A stretch of DNA of 64,000 nucleotides from Ectopseudomonas toyotomiensis (GCF_900115695.1 NZ_FOXK01000004.1:62001-126000); one strand, 5' to 3'. Positions 1 to 8,689 are shown, numbered from the stretch's first letter. Program-made: numbers and translations. Notes: generated by a model from the letters alone, not told the origin.

Positions 1-218
1 CCCATCTGGATGTTGCTCGAATTGGGCAGTGCTGCCTGCTGCGGCCACTGCTGGAGTAGGCGCGCCTGCGCGATTGCAGCCTTCCTGGCATCGGCGCTGC
101 GTGCCTGTTGCTCGGTATGCAGGGCGAACAGCACCAGCATCAGGCTGATGACGAAGGCGACGGCGTTGACCGCCCAGAATTTGTATTTGAGAGAAAGATC
201 GCTGATCCAGGCGCCCAT
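1..218 (-). CDS. N-terminal fragment of a membrane signalling protein, probably a methyl-accepting chemotaxis protein (partial)
   Basis: This gene runs off the left edge, so only about 72 codons are visible, read leftwards from an ATG at 216-218. The peptide starts MGAWISDLSLKYKFWAV and has one hydrophobic helix at about residues 14-33. A polar stretch rich in Ala, Gln and Arg follows, as expected where an inner-membrane receptor enters its periplasmic sensor domain. No HAMP or methyl-accepting domain is visible, because it would lie outside the window. The chemoreceptor call rests on the helix-plus-sensor layout and on my memory that Pseudomonas strains carry a chemotaxis transducer beside this tatD/lytic-transglycosylase pair. 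A GGDEF or histidine-kinase receptor is equally compatible with the visible part. No strong ribosome binding site precedes the ATG. Confidence 0.5.
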   Translation of the reverse strand, partial: MGAWISDLSLKYKFWAVNAVAFVISLMLVLFALHTEQQARSADARKAAIAQARLLQQWPQQAALPNSSNIQM

Positions 219-260
219 GCTGTTGTTATCCGTCTCGCTGCGTTCGCTATTGGCTAGCAG

Positions 261-484
261 GCCGTTGAAAAAATGTAGGCGAGGCAGCCAGTGCAATACC
301 GATGGCGGCCCCGCAAAAACAGGCGAAAAACGACCGGGGTCGCGCCCGACTTTACGAGTTGTAAATGAGCACTTGATTCGCTTCGCTCACCCCTTCGGGG
401 CCGCGCTAAAGCGCGTTCAGTCTGCGACTGTGAGCCTGTTTTTAACGCAGCAATGGCAACGTAGCTAGTTTTTCAACTGCCGGC
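261..484. repeat. Palindromic intergenic element (MITE-like), about 224 bp
   Basis: This gene-free stretch lies between the receptor fragment and tatD. Its two ends are imperfect inverted copies: GCCGTTGAAAAA at 261 and the reverse complement of TTTTTCAACTGCCGGC near 469-484. A second inverted pair lies further in (AAAAACAGGC against GCCTGTTTTT). Two tight hairpins sit near the middle: CCCCTTCGGGG at 390-400 and CGCGCTAAAGCGCG at 402-415. Small spurious reading frames cross it but none looks like a gene. The overall design is that of a mobile or fold-back intergenic repeat. Multi-copy status cannot be tested inside this window. Confidence 0.5.
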
Positions 485-532
485 TAAGTGCCAGCAGTAT
501 GCCTCGATGAATGGCCAGAGTCTTGACGTCAA

Positions 533-1360
533 TCAATACTCTGGTGTCGAGCCCTGCAGTATGGCTGGTAGATCGAAGAACGCTCGCGCACAGGCTGTGG
601 TCTGTGCTGCCAGGGTTTCCTCGCTTTGCCCGCGGTGCAACGCCACCTCCCGCAGCACCTCGCCGAGAAAGGCGGGCTCGTTACGCCCGCTCTTGGGCTT
701 TGGCCGCAGGCTGCGCGGTAGCAGAAAGGGCGCATCGGTCTCCAGCATCAGGCGCTTGCCGGGGATGTCCTTGAGCAGCGGATGCAGGTGCGTGCCGCGA
801 CGCTCATCGCAGACCCAACCGGTGATGCCGATATGCAGGTCGAGATCGAGATAGGCATAGAGCGCGCGCCGCTCGCCAGTGAAACAGTGCACCACCGCTG
901 CGGGCAACTGATCGCGGTAGTTGCGCAGGATTTCCAGCAGGCGCTGGCTGGCTTCACGCTCATGTAGAAATACCGGCATCTGCAGTTCGACGGCTAGGGC
1001 TAGCTGTTCTTCCAGGGCTTTTTCCTGTGCCGGGCGTGGCGAGAAGTCGCGATCAAAATCCAGTCCGCATTCGCCTACGGCGCGCACTTGTGGCTCGGCT
1101 AGTAACGCCTTGAGCGCGCGGCTGCTGGCACCGTTCCACGAGCTGGCGTCGTGCGGATGAACCCCGGCGGTGCTGAACAAGCGTTCACCGCTGCTATCCA
1201 GCTGTCGGCAAAGTGCGAGGCTGGCTTCGCTTTCATTCAGACTGGTGCCGGTCAGCACCAGCTGACACACGCCGGCTGCATAAGCGCGTTCGAGTAGCGC
1301 CTCGGCCTGCACCGCGAGGCTGGGGTGGGTGAGATTGACGGCAATATCGATGAGTTGCAT
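533..1360 (-). CDS. tatD: TatD-family metal-dependent deoxyribonuclease
   Basis: A 275-residue TatD-family hydrolase, a TIM-barrel metalloenzyme linked to DNA 3'-end processing and repair. It begins [15 protein letters not shown], the true-TatD form in which the usual N-terminal HxH is replaced by NLT. Recognisable family blocks follow: [24 protein letters not shown] (metal-binding Glu), [18 protein letters not shown] and [12 protein letters not shown] near the C-terminus. Length is typical for the family (about 260-275). The gene stands alone on the minus strand, with the divergent lytic transglycosylase gene on its 5' side. Despite the name, the protein is not required for Tat export. Confidence 0.9.
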   Translation of the reverse strand: MQLIDIAVNLTHPSLAVQAEALLERAYAAGVCQLVLTGTSLNESEASLALCRQLDSSGERLFSTAGVHPHDASSWNGASSRALKALLAEPQVRAVGECGLDFDRDFSPRPAQEKALEEQLALAVELQMPVFLHEREASQRLLEILRNYRDQLPAAVVHCFTGERRALYAYLDLDLHIGITGWVCDERRGTHLHPLLKDIPGKRLMLETDAPFLLPRSLRPKPKSGRNEPAFLGEVLREVALHRGQSEETLAAQTTACARAFFDLPAILQGSTPEY

Positions 1361-1634
1361 GGTGCCACCTGTTGAACGCGAAGGGGCAGAATAGCAGATG
1401 GTGTCCGTTCGTCAGGAAGTCGATTTAAAACAATAAGTTGGTCGCTGTTTTTAAGGTTGATGCAAGGTTGTGGGGTGGCGCTGCAGCGTCTGGCTGTGCC
1501 AATCTCCGCGCCCCGCCAGCCTTGGGAACCTGTTTGGCGGGTTTACGGCTGGTGCGGTCTGTCGTGCAAGGGCATGCAGCAGGTTGCCAACCGGATCAAG
1601 GTTTCGGCGGCCAACCGCCTTCTCTGGAGAGTCG

Positions 1635-3050
1635 ATGTCGCGATTGCTGCTGATCCTGTGCCTGTTGGCCGCGCTGCCGTTGTCGGTCAGTGCGCGCGTG
1701 GCCGGCCCGCCGGAGGTAGGCAGCCAGGCTCGCAGTGCGCGTGATCTGCCGACGATTCGCAGCAGCGGTGAGCTGCGCGTGCTGGTCAACCAGAGCCGTA
1801 ACAGCTCGGGCTCGGTCAAGGGCCAGAGCATTGGCGTCGAATACCATCGCCTGCGGGCATTCGAGCAGTACCTCAACCGCAATTCTCGAGATGGTCGCAG
1901 CCTCAGATTGAAGATCATCCCCAAAGCCAAGGATCAGTTGCTAGGCGCATTGCAGCGCGGCGAGGGCGACCTGGTCGCCCCCGGCGAACTGCTCAATGTA
2001 CGCACCGGGCACGATGTCAGTGCCAGTACGGCGATTCGCCGCGAAGTACCGCTGGTGCTGGTATCGAAGCAAGGCAACCGGCATTACCGCAGCCTCGAAC
2101 AGCTGGCCGGGCGTAGTCTTTCATTGCCAGCGGGTAGCGCCGTGGGTGACGCGCTACGGTTGATCAACCAGCAGCTGGCTGATCGCAAGCTGCCACCCAT
2201 CGTGGTCGAGTGGGTCGACCCCAGCCTGGCCGTCGAAGATGTACTGGAAATGGTTCAGGCCGGCATCTTCGAACGCACTGCGGTGGAGTTGCCGATCGCC
2301 GAGCGTTGGGCCAAGGTGATGCCCAAGTTGCGCGTCGACAAGCATCTGATCCTGGCGCGCGATGGCGACATGAAATGGTTCGTGCGCCCCGATGCGCCGA
2401 TGCTGCGTGCCAGCATTGACCGTTTCTTCAGTAGCTATCAGAGCCCGGCCGACCAGGATGCGGCGTTCCAGCGCGTCTATCGACGGCTGTACAAGGTGCA
2501 TTCGCCACTGGGGCGCACTGAACGACAGCGTCTGGAGAAGGTGCGCCCGGTGCTGCAGCAGCATGCCGAGCAGCAGGGTTTCGATTGGCTGATGCTGGCT
2601 GCGCTGGCATTCAAGGAGTCAACATTGAACCCATCGGCGCGCGGCGCCAGCGGCGCGACCGGGCTGATGCAGATTACCCCGGCGGCGGCGCGTAGCGTCG
2701 GGGTGAGCAACATCCAGAACCTCGACGGTAACGTCCAGGCCAGCAGCAAGTACCTGGCGATGATCCGCCGCAACTTCTTCAACAGCCCGCAGCTCAACGA
2801 GCGCGAGCGCATGGCCTTCGTCCTGGCTGGCTACAACCTGGGGCCGCAGCGGGTGCAGAGCCTGCGCGCCGAAGCACGCAGGCGTGGCCTCAATCCCAAT
2901 CAGTGGTTCTTCCAGGTCGAACGTGTGGCCATGGAGCAGATGGGCATGGGCGTGGTGAGTTATGTGAATGCGGTGAATAAGTACTACCTTGCTTATGACC
3001 GTGAGCGCTATCTGCTCGAACCGCAAAGGCAGCGTCTGACGGCCAACTAA
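1635..3050 (+). CDS. mltF: Membrane-bound lytic murein transglycosylase F type
   Basis: A 471-residue MltF-type lytic transglycosylase, which cleaves the MurNAc-GlcNAc bond of peptidoglycan to leave 1,6-anhydro ends. I start it at the ATG at 1635, where TCTGGAG gives a fair ribosome binding site and a signal peptide follows at once (MSRLLLILCLLAALPLSVSA). A longer in-frame extension upstream looks noncoding. Residues about 40-265 form a solute-binding-protein-like (SBP_bac_3) domain. Residues about 310-430 form the SLT domain, with catalytic Glu in ALAFKES at about 327 followed by GASGATGLMQITP. Pseudomonas strains often carry two MltF paralogues, and which one this is cannot be decided here. 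Its substrate layer is the periplasmic murein. Confidence 0.88.
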   Translation: MSRLLLILCLLAALPLSVSARVAGPPEVGSQARSARDLPTIRSSGELRVLVNQSRNSSGSVKGQSIGVEYHRLRAFEQYLNRNSRDGRSLRLKIIPKAKDQLLGALQRGEGDLVAPGELLNVRTGHDVSASTAIRREVPLVLVSKQGNRHYRSLEQLAGRSLSLPAGSAVGDALRLINQQLADRKLPPIVVEWVDPSLAVEDVLEMVQAGIFERTAVELPIAERWAKVMPKLRVDKHLILARDGDMKWFVRPDAPMLRASIDRFFSSYQSPADQDAAFQRVYRRLYKVHSPLGRTERQRLEKVRPVLQQHAEQQGFDWLMLAALAFKESTLNPSARGASGATGLMQITPAAARSVGVSNIQNLDGNVQASSKYLAMIRRNFFNSPQLNERERMAFVLAGYNLGPQRVQSLRAEARRRGLNPNQWFFQVERVAMEQMGMGVVSYVNAVNKYYLAYDRERYLLEPQRQRLTAN

Positions 3051-3155
3051 ATATTTATTTATTCGATATTAATTACCGGTATTTTGCTGTTTTTTAATCG
3101 AATAAATTGGCTATTCTGTGCGCCATCAACTCCCACACACGAAGGAAGCGCTGTA

Positions 3156-3590
3156 ATGAACAACCTGATCAAGAACATCACCGCCACCCAGGCCAGCTTC
3201 GGCATCACCATCCTGCGTATCGTCGCCGGCATCACCTTCGCCGCCCATGGCGCGCAGAAGTTGTTTGGCTGGTTCGGTGGTTATGGCTTGGCTGGCGTGG
3301 CGCAGTGGATGGAAAGCATCGGTCTGGCTCCGGGCTACCTGATGGCGCTGGCGGCTGGTAGCGCCGAGTTCTTCGGCGGCGTGGCGCTGATCATCGGTCT
3401 GCTGGTACGTCCGGCTGCGGCGGTACTGGCGGTGACCATGCTGGTGGCGATCTTCACTGTGCACTTCGCCAACGGTTTCTTCATGAGCAACAATGGCTAC
3501 GAGTTCGCCCTGGCTCTGCTGGCCATCAGCGTAGCGCTGGTGTTCGAAGGCGCCGGCAAGCTGTCGGTGGATGGCAAGATCGCTCGCTGA
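3156..3590 (+). CDS. DoxX-family inner-membrane protein
   Basis: A 144-residue DoxX/DUF417-like membrane protein with four predicted helices. It carries the family blocks ILRIVAGITFAAHGAQKLFGWFGGYG near the start and AGSAEFFGGVALIIGLLVRPAA in the middle. The chosen ATG at 3156 follows GAAGGAAG; an earlier in-frame ATG at 3084 lacks a binding site and adds an unlike sequence. The family is tied to membrane thiol/redox and quinone-related functions, but the substrate of this member is unknown. It stands alone between mltF and a terminator. The promoter side (3051-3155) is very AT-rich and has an ATTCGAT/ATCGAAT inverted pair at 3061-3067 and 3097-3103, possibly a regulator site. Confidence 0.85.
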   Translation: MNNLIKNITATQASFGITILRIVAGITFAAHGAQKLFGWFGGYGLAGVAQWMESIGLAPGYLMALAAGSAEFFGGVALIIGLLVRPAAAVLAVTMLVAIFTVHFANGFFMSNNGYEFALALLAISVALVFEGAGKLSVDGKIAR

Positions 3591-3611
3591 TTGAACCCCG
3601 CAACAACGAGA

Positions 3612-3631
3612 AGGCCCGCTAATGCGGGCCT
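3612..3631 (+). terminator. Rho-independent terminator after the DoxX gene
   Basis: AGGCCCGC and GCGGGCCT pair around a TAAT loop, followed by a T-run (TTTTTGC). It lies just after the DoxX stop codon and before the convergent LysR gene. Confidence 0.85.
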
Positions 3632-3653
3632 TTTTGCGTTCAATGCCGAGCGG

Positions 3654-4589
3654 TCAGTTATTAGCCGCTTGCTCGGCCTTTTTCTCCTGCGCGGCGACCT
3701 GCTGCGCCAGCTCGATCATCTGCTCGCGCATCCAGCGGTTGGCCGGGTCCTGATCGGTGCTTTCGTGCCAGTACAGGTGAGTTTCCAGGGCCGGCACATC
3801 GCCGACCGGCAGTGCCACATGATGCAGATTGTGACGGCGGGCGAAGCGCTCCGGCACGGTCATCACCATGTCGGTCTGCTGCAGCACGCTACCGGCCATC
3901 AGGTAGTGCTGCGAGCGCAGGGCAATCTTGCGCTGGATGCCCATCTTGCCCAGGGCCAGATCCACGTAGCCAAGGCCACTGCGGCGGCTGGAGATATGGA
4001 TGTGGCTCAGTGACAGGTATTCGTCGAGGCTGATCTTGTCCTTGGCCAGCGGATGCCCCTGGCGCATGGCGCAGACGTAACGATCATCCAACAACTTGAC
4101 GTGACGAACCTGCGGGTCGGTATTGAGTGGCGCGTCGACGGCAAAATCGAGACGGCCCGCGGCCAGTTCCTTGGTGGTTTCGCGGCGCTTGGCCAGAAAG
4201 CTCTCGATGCACACGTTCGGCGCCAGGCGACGCAGGCGCTGGAACAGCGGTGGCAGGAGGATCTGCTCCGACAGGTCGGTCATGCTGATGCGGTAGGTCT
4301 TGCCGGCCTGCTGCGGGTTGAAGGTGCGGCTTTCCTGCACGGAAACGCGCAGCAACTGCAGGGCGTTGCGCACCGGGCCGATGATGTTCTGCGCCATCGG
4401 CGTCGGCACCATGCCCTGTGCGGTACGCACGAACAGCGGATCGTTGAAGGTTTCGCGCAGACGGGCGAGGGCGTTGGAAACCGCTGGTTGGGTAATGCCG
4501 ACGATCTGCCCGGCACGGGTCAGGTTGGCCTCGGTGTAGATGGCGTCGAAGACGATGAAGAGGTTCAGATCCACCTTGGTCAGGTTCAT
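3654..4589 (-). CDS. LysR-family transcriptional regulator
   Basis: A 311-residue LysR-type regulator. The N-terminal winged helix-turn-helix is clear (DLNLFIVFDAIYTEANLTRAG, then QPAVSNALARLRETF and DPLFVRTAQGMVPTP). An effector-binding domain covers about residues 90-300. The C-terminus is an unusual Gln/Glu/Lys/Ala-rich helix (AQQVAAQEKKAEQAANN). The gene is divergent from an acyl-CoA dehydrogenase gene, the classic arrangement for a LysR regulator and its target. Two inverted repeats lie in the shared 150-bp promoter region. The likely target is therefore the dehydrogenase and its own promoter, with a fatty-acyl-CoA-type inducer. That is inference from position only. Confidence 0.88.
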   Translation of the reverse strand: MNLTKVDLNLFIVFDAIYTEANLTRAGQIVGITQPAVSNALARLRETFNDPLFVRTAQGMVPTPMAQNIIGPVRNALQLLRVSVQESRTFNPQQAGKTYRISMTDLSEQILLPPLFQRLRRLAPNVCIESFLAKRRETTKELAAGRLDFAVDAPLNTDPQVRHVKLLDDRYVCAMRQGHPLAKDKISLDEYLSLSHIHISSRRSGLGYVDLALGKMGIQRKIALRSQHYLMAGSVLQQTDMVMTVPERFARRHNLHHVALPVGDVPALETHLYWHESTDQDPANRWMREQMIELAQQVAAQEKKAEQAANN

Positions 4590-4622
4590 GCCGGCAGTGC
4601 TCCAGGGGGCGTCGATTTCAAT

Positions 4623-4651
4623 CGATCATATATCGGTTATGAATGTTCATA
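4623..4651. promoter_or_regulatory. Candidate LysR operators in the divergent promoter region
   Basis: Two neighbouring inverted repeats lie in the spacer between the LysR gene and the acyl-CoA dehydrogenase gene: CGAT-CATAT-ATCG at 4623-4635 and TATGAA-TG-TTCATA at 4638-4651. Size and dyad symmetry suit LysR-type binding, though neither is an exact T-N11-A box. Confidence 0.4.
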
Positions 4652-4739
4652 CACGCTGAAAATAGGTTAGATAAATCTTAAGCGCTGTTCTAGCATCATT
4701 TCCACAACCTCTCACCCTTTATTGCAAACAGGTAATTCC

Positions 4740-5969
4740 ATGGATTTCGCCTATTCCCCGAAGGTTCAAGAGCTGCGTGAGCGCGTCAGCGCATTCATGG
4801 AGGCGCACGTCTACCCGGCTGAAGCGGTGTTCGAGCAGCAGGTGGCCGAAGGTGATCGTTGGCAGCCGACCGCGATCATGGAGGAGCTGAAGAACAAGGC
4901 CAAAGCCGAAGGTCTGTGGAACCTGTTTCTGCCCGAGTCGGACTACGGTGCCGGCCTGACCAACACCGAGTACGCACCGCTGGCGGAGATCATGGGACGT
5001 TCGCTGATCGGCCCCGAGCCGTTCAACTGCGCCGCGCCGGATACCGGCAACATGGAAGTGCTGGTGCGCTACGGCAACGAGGCGCAAAAGCAGCAATGGC
5101 TGGAGCCGCTGCTGTCCGGCGAGATTCGTTCCGCGTTCGCCATGACCGAGCCAGGCGTGGCTTCGAGCGACGCCACCAACATGCAGGCCAATGCTCGCCG
5201 CGAAGGCGATGAGTGGGTCATCAATGGCCGCAAGTGGTGGACCTCCGGTGCCTGCGACCCGCGCTGCAAGGTGATGATCTTCATGGGCCTGACCAACCCG
5301 GACGCGCCGCGCCACCAGCAGCACTCGATGATCCTGGTGCCGATGGATGCGCCAGGCGTCACCGTACTGCGCCCGCTGCCGGTGTTCGGTTATGACGACG
5401 CGCCGCATGGCCATGCTGAAGTGCTGTTCGAGAACGTGCGCGTGCCCTACGAGAGCGTACTGCTCGGTGAAGGGCGTGGCTTCGAGATCGCCCAGGGACG
5501 CCTCGGCCCGGGCCGTATCCACCACTGCATGCGTTCGATCGGCATGGCCGAGCGCGCCCTGGAGCTGATGTGCAAGCGCGCCGTTTCGCGGACCGCCTTT
5601 GGCAAGCCGCTGGCGCGTCTGGGTGGCAATATCGATCACATCGCCGATTCGCGCATGGAGATCAACCAGGCGCGTCTGCTGACCCTGAACGCGGCCTACA
5701 TGATGGATACCGTGGGCAACAAGATCGCCGCCAGCGAAATCGCCCAGATCAAGGTGGTGGCGCCCAACGTGGCGCTCAAGGTGATCGACCGGGCGATCCA
5801 GATGCACGGCGGCGCGGGCGTCTCCAACGACTTCCCGCTGGCCTACTGGTACGCCATGCAGCGCACCCTGCGCCTGGCCGATGGCCCGGACGAGGTGCAT
5901 CGCGCAGCCATCGGCAAGTTCGAGATTGGCAAGTACGTGCCCCGCGACGTGATGAAAGCCAGCCGCTGA
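4740..5969 (+). CDS. Acyl-CoA dehydrogenase family protein (ACAD10/11-like)
   Basis: A 409-residue FAD-dependent acyl-CoA dehydrogenase, oxidising an acyl-CoA to the 2-enoyl-CoA with electrons passed to ETF. The ATG at 4740 is preferred over one at 4722 because the protein then starts [14 protein letters not shown], as homologues do. FAD/substrate blocks include [27 protein letters not shown], then [20 protein letters not shown] and [20 protein letters not shown] near the C-terminus. The RIHHC and DGPDEVH pattern is what I associate with the ACAD10/11-like branch, thought to act on unusual or branched acyl chains. Exact substrate is unknown. It is monocistronic, divergent from the LysR gene, and ends at a strong terminator. 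Confidence 0.88.
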   Translation: MDFAYSPKVQELRERVSAFMEAHVYPAEAVFEQQVAEGDRWQPTAIMEELKNKAKAEGLWNLFLPESDYGAGLTNTEYAPLAEIMGRSLIGPEPFNCAAPDTGNMEVLVRYGNEAQKQQWLEPLLSGEIRSAFAMTEPGVASSDATNMQANARREGDEWVINGRKWWTSGACDPRCKVMIFMGLTNPDAPRHQQHSMILVPMDAPGVTVLRPLPVFGYDDAPHGHAEVLFENVRVPYESVLLGEGRGFEIAQGRLGPGRIHHCMRSIGMAERALELMCKRAVSRTAFGKPLARLGGNIDHIADSRMEINQARLLTLNAAYMMDTVGNKIAASEIAQIKVVAPNVALKVIDRAIQMHGGAGVSNDFPLAYWYAMQRTLRLADGPDEVHRAAIGKFEIGKYVPRDVMKASR

Positions 5970-5987
5970 TCCCGCAAGCCAAAGCAA

Positions 5988-6011
5988 AGAGGCCCGCATC
6001 TGCGGGCCTCT
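5988..6011 (+). terminator. Rho-independent terminator after the acyl-CoA dehydrogenase gene
   Basis: An 11-bp perfect stem (AGAGGCCCGCA with TGCGGGCCTCT) around a two-base centre, followed by TTGTTT. It separates this gene from the convergent TerC gene. Confidence 0.85.
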
Positions 6012-6051
6012 TTGTTTGTCAGTCGTCGACTTTGTTGGGCTACGCCGTTTC

Positions 6052-7044
6052 TCAGTGTTCCGGGGCTCTCTGGTCGCGGGTATTGAGCAGCGACAGGATC
6101 ACCCCGCCTGCCAGCAGTCCCAGGGTGACGCCAAGCGAGAGCAGGGCGGGAACCTTGATCAGGTCGTGCAGGAAGATCTTGCCGCCGATATACATCAGCA
6201 CCAGCGCCAGGGCGTACTTCAGGTAGATGAAGCGGTGCATCAGTGCGGCCAGAGCGAAGTACAGCGCGCGCAGGCCAAGAATGGCGAATATGTTCGAGGT
6301 GTAGACGATGAACGGGTCCTGCGAGATGGCCAGTACCGCCGGCACACTGTCCACCGCAAACACCAGGTCGGCCAGTTCGATCAGCACCAGCGCCAGCAGC
6401 AGCGGGGTGGCATAGAGCAGCGGCTTGCCACTGACATGATCCTTCAGACGCACCAGGAACTTGCCTTCGTGCAGCTCATCGGTGACGCGAATGTGCTTGC
6501 GCACGAAGCGGATCACCGGATTCTGCGCCAGGTCCGGATGCGACTCTTCGTCACCGCCGCTGCGCAGCATCTTGATGCCGCTGAACAGCAGGAAGGCACC
6601 GAAGAGGTAGAGAATCCAGTCGAACTGCTGCACCAGGGCCGTGCCCAGACCGATCATGATCGCGCGCAGCACGATCACCCCGAGAATGCCCCAGAACAGC
6701 ACGCGGTGCTGGTACTTACGCGGGATGTTGAAGTAGCCGAGGATCATCGCCATGACGAAGACGTTGTCCATCGACAGCGATTGCTCCACCAGGAAGCCGG
6801 TGTAGTACTCCATCGCCTTGGTACCGCCGAGCTGCCACCAGATCCAGCCGCCGAAGGCGACGCCGACACTGAAATAGCCGGAATACAGCAGCAGGCTCTC
6901 GCGCATCTCGATTTCATGCTGATCGCGATGCAGCACGCCGAGGTCGAGTACCAGAAGGGTGATGATCAGTACCAGAAAGGCCAGCCAGAACCAGCCGGGG
7001 GTACCGAAGATGGGGGATGTCAAAAATGCAAGTAGAGCGTCCAT
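6052..7044 (-). CDS. TerC-family integral membrane protein (Alx-like)
   Basis: A 330-residue TerC/Alx-like inner-membrane protein with about nine helices. I start it at the ATG at 7042-7044 behind a near-perfect AAGGGAGGG binding site; a longer frame upstream lacks membrane character at its start. Family blocks are visible: LDLGVLHRD, EQSLSMDNVFVMAMI with the conserved acidic pair, and DLVFAVDSVPAVLAI with its second Asp pair. Relatives are linked to Mn2+ export, alkaline pH response or loading of metalloenzymes outside the cytoplasm. In E. coli the relative alx sits behind an Mn2+ riboswitch. I looked for that element in the leader and did not find its core motifs; a simple hairpin is present instead. 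Confidence 0.85.
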   Translation of the reverse strand: MDALLAFLTSPIFGTPGWFWLAFLVLIITLLVLDLGVLHRDQHEIEMRESLLLYSGYFSVGVAFGGWIWWQLGGTKAMEYYTGFLVEQSLSMDNVFVMAMILGYFNIPRKYQHRVLFWGILGVIVLRAIMIGLGTALVQQFDWILYLFGAFLLFSGIKMLRSGGDEESHPDLAQNPVIRFVRKHIRVTDELHEGKFLVRLKDHVSGKPLLYATPLLLALVLIELADLVFAVDSVPAVLAISQDPFIVYTSNIFAILGLRALYFALAALMHRFIYLKYALALVLMYIGGKIFLHDLIKVPALLSLGVTLGLLAGGVILSLLNTRDQRAPEH

Positions 7045-7102
7045 GAGCCCTCCCTTATGTCTGCCTGAGTTGAAAGAAATCGACTCAGTGACTCCGACAT
7101 CA

Positions 7103-7120
7103 CGGTGAGAATACTCACCG
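7103..7120 (-). other. Leader hairpin upstream of the TerC gene
   Basis: CGGTGAG and CTCACCG form a perfect seven-base stem around a four-base loop, about 60 bases upstream of the TerC start. It could be a leader structure, or the terminator of the upstream PstS-like gene, but it has no T-run. Function unknown. Confidence 0.4.
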
Positions 7121-7206
7121 CCAGAGGGGCCCGGCGTCACGCGCTGCAAAGACTAGCGCCGAGCCCTCACTCTGCCAAGCCCTTTGTAAGGAAATATTTT
7201 CAGGCG

Positions 7207-8589
7207 TCAGTAGACCCAGACTTCGACGCGGCGATTACGGATACGGCCATTGTTCTGATCATTGGCCGCCACCGGTAGCTCGCTGCCCATACCGGTGATT
7301 TCACGAAACAGCACACCTTGTTTGGCCAGCTCGCGGCGCACGGCCATGGCGCGCAGTTTCGACAGCAGTTCGGCGCGCTCGGGGTCGCTCTTCGGATCGC
7401 CGAAACCCACCAGCACCACCTTGTCCTGCAGCTTGTCGTGTTGCTTGAGATAGTCCAGTACTCGCTGTAAATCGCGATGGGCCTTGTTATCCAGCGTTGC
7501 GCTGCCTTCCTGGAAGCGAAAGTTCACCGACAGGCGCTGCGCCTGCTTTGCCAGTTGCTGGTACTCCGCTGGCATCTGCGCATCCGCGGCGACCTTGACC
7601 GCCTGGACGGTCTGGGCGATGAAACCGCTATTGTCGACAATGGCCTGGCCGCGTGGGCTGTGGGCGAAGTCGATCAGCGCGCGTACCCAGGGATTAGCCA
7701 GTTGCGGGTCGTTGTAGAGAAACAGGCGGCGTGCCAGGGGATAGTCCTCGGTGGCGATCAGCGTGGTGCTCGGTGGCATCGGCTGAGAATTACCCGCAGC
7801 GACGGCGACAGCCTTGGCCTGGCGGATGTAGGGCAGGCCAATGAAACCGATGCCATTGGCATCGCTGCTCACCGCGTCGGACAATTGGGTGCTGGATTCG
7901 AAGCGTTGCGCGCCTGCGGCGAGTGCGCGCCCGCCTGGAGCCAGCACCAGCTCCTTGAAGGTGTCGTAGGTGCCGGAATTGTCATCGCGTGCGTAGGGGC
8001 GAACCTTGCCGGGTTTGCCGCCCAGCGCAGCCCAGTCTCCGATCTCGCCGGAAAACAGCTGCGCGATCTGCTCCACACTCAGCGTTCCAATCGGGTTCGA
8101 TGGATGGACGATGATCGCCAGACCATCGATGGCGATGACCTGTTCACTCTGCGGACTGCGCAGATCGCCAAGGGTCGCCAGGGTAGCGGCTTCGCCATCC
8201 TTGATTGGCCGCGACGAGGCGGCCAGATCGGCGCTGCCGTCCTTGAGCGAGGTAAAACCGGTGCCGGAGCCGTGAGCGGCAACTTCGACTATCACCTGGC
8301 GACCGTCGGCCCGTCGCGCGAGCAGGCGCTGCTCGTTTTCCCGGGCACCTTCTTCACTGTGGATATCGTGCAGGCCCTGAGCTTCGAACAGCCCTTTGAC
8401 CAGCTCCGGGCCGAGCTTGGCGCCAATGGTGTTGGAGCCCTGGATGCGCAGTACCGGTTGGTTACCCTCGGAGGCTGGTAGTGCGGCGAAGACGGAAAGA
8501 GGGAGGGCGTAGCAGATGAAACCGATCAGCAGCAGGGACAGAGTACGACCCCAGAGGTCGCGGTCGATGGCAGGCAGGGCGCGCGGCAT
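7207..8589 (-). CDS. PstS-like phosphate-binding domain fused to an OmpA peptidoglycan-binding domain
   Basis: A 460-residue exported protein with a signal segment over residues 1-35. The first part (about 45-330) is a periplasmic phosphate-binding-protein-like domain, with LRIQGSNTIGAKL at its start, GSGTGFTSL, and RDDNSGTYDTFKELVL. The second (about 350-460) is an OmpA-type domain ending NGRIRNRRVEVWVY, with LLSKLRAMAVRREL matching the OmpA core helix. The fusion should tether a phosphate (or phosphate-like anion) sensor/binder to the cell wall. It is not next to pstCAB, so a transport role is doubtful. A possible Pho box lies upstream. A known architecture in Pseudomonas as I recall; its role is not established. 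Confidence 0.8.
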   Translation of the reverse strand: MPRALPAIDRDLWGRTLSLLLIGFICYALPLSVFAALPASEGNQPVLRIQGSNTIGAKLGPELVKGLFEAQGLHDIHSEEGARENEQRLLARRADGRQVIVEVAAHGSGTGFTSLKDGSADLAASSRPIKDGEAATLATLGDLRSPQSEQVIAIDGLAIIVHPSNPIGTLSVEQIAQLFSGEIGDWAALGGKPGKVRPYARDDNSGTYDTFKELVLAPGGRALAAGAQRFESSTQLSDAVSSDANGIGFIGLPYIRQAKAVAVAAGNSQPMPPSTTLIATEDYPLARRLFLYNDPQLANPWVRALIDFAHSPRGQAIVDNSGFIAQTVQAVKVAADAQMPAEYQQLAKQAQRLSVNFRFQEGSATLDNKAHRDLQRVLDYLKQHDKLQDKVVLVGFGDPKSDPERAELLSKLRAMAVRRELAKQGVLFREITGMGSELPVAANDQNNGRIRNRRVEVWVY

Positions 8590-8645
8590 GCGGCAGGCAC
8601 CTTCTAGTGGGTGAGAGAAAGTGCCGCGCAGATTAAGTCAGTCGA

Positions 8646-8663
8646 GTTGCAGTCATATTACAG
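8646..8663 (-). promoter_or_regulatory. Candidate Pho box upstream of the PstS-like/OmpA gene
   Basis: On the minus strand the sequence reads CTGTAAT-ATGA-CTGCAAC. This resembles the PhoB consensus CTGTCAT-N4-CTGTCAY (6/7 and 5/7). A weak -10-like hexamer (TAATCT) lies ten bases downstream. Confidence 0.45.
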
Positions 8664-8685
8664 GGCGCGTCATCTACACGCGCCC
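8663..8685 (-). terminator. Probable terminator stem-loop after xthA
   Basis: GGGCGCGT and ACGCGCCC pair perfectly around a seven-base loop, beginning four bases after the xthA stop codon. The following T-run is weak (TGTAATAT on the minus strand). The stem directly abuts the candidate Pho box of the next gene. Confidence 0.6.
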
Positions 8686-8689
8686 AGTC

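Noticed and set aside
7045..7206. yybP-ykoY manganese riboswitch upstream of the TerC gene
   Set aside because: The conserved GGGGAGUAG and CCGGGC-type core segments could not be found; only a simple hairpin is present.
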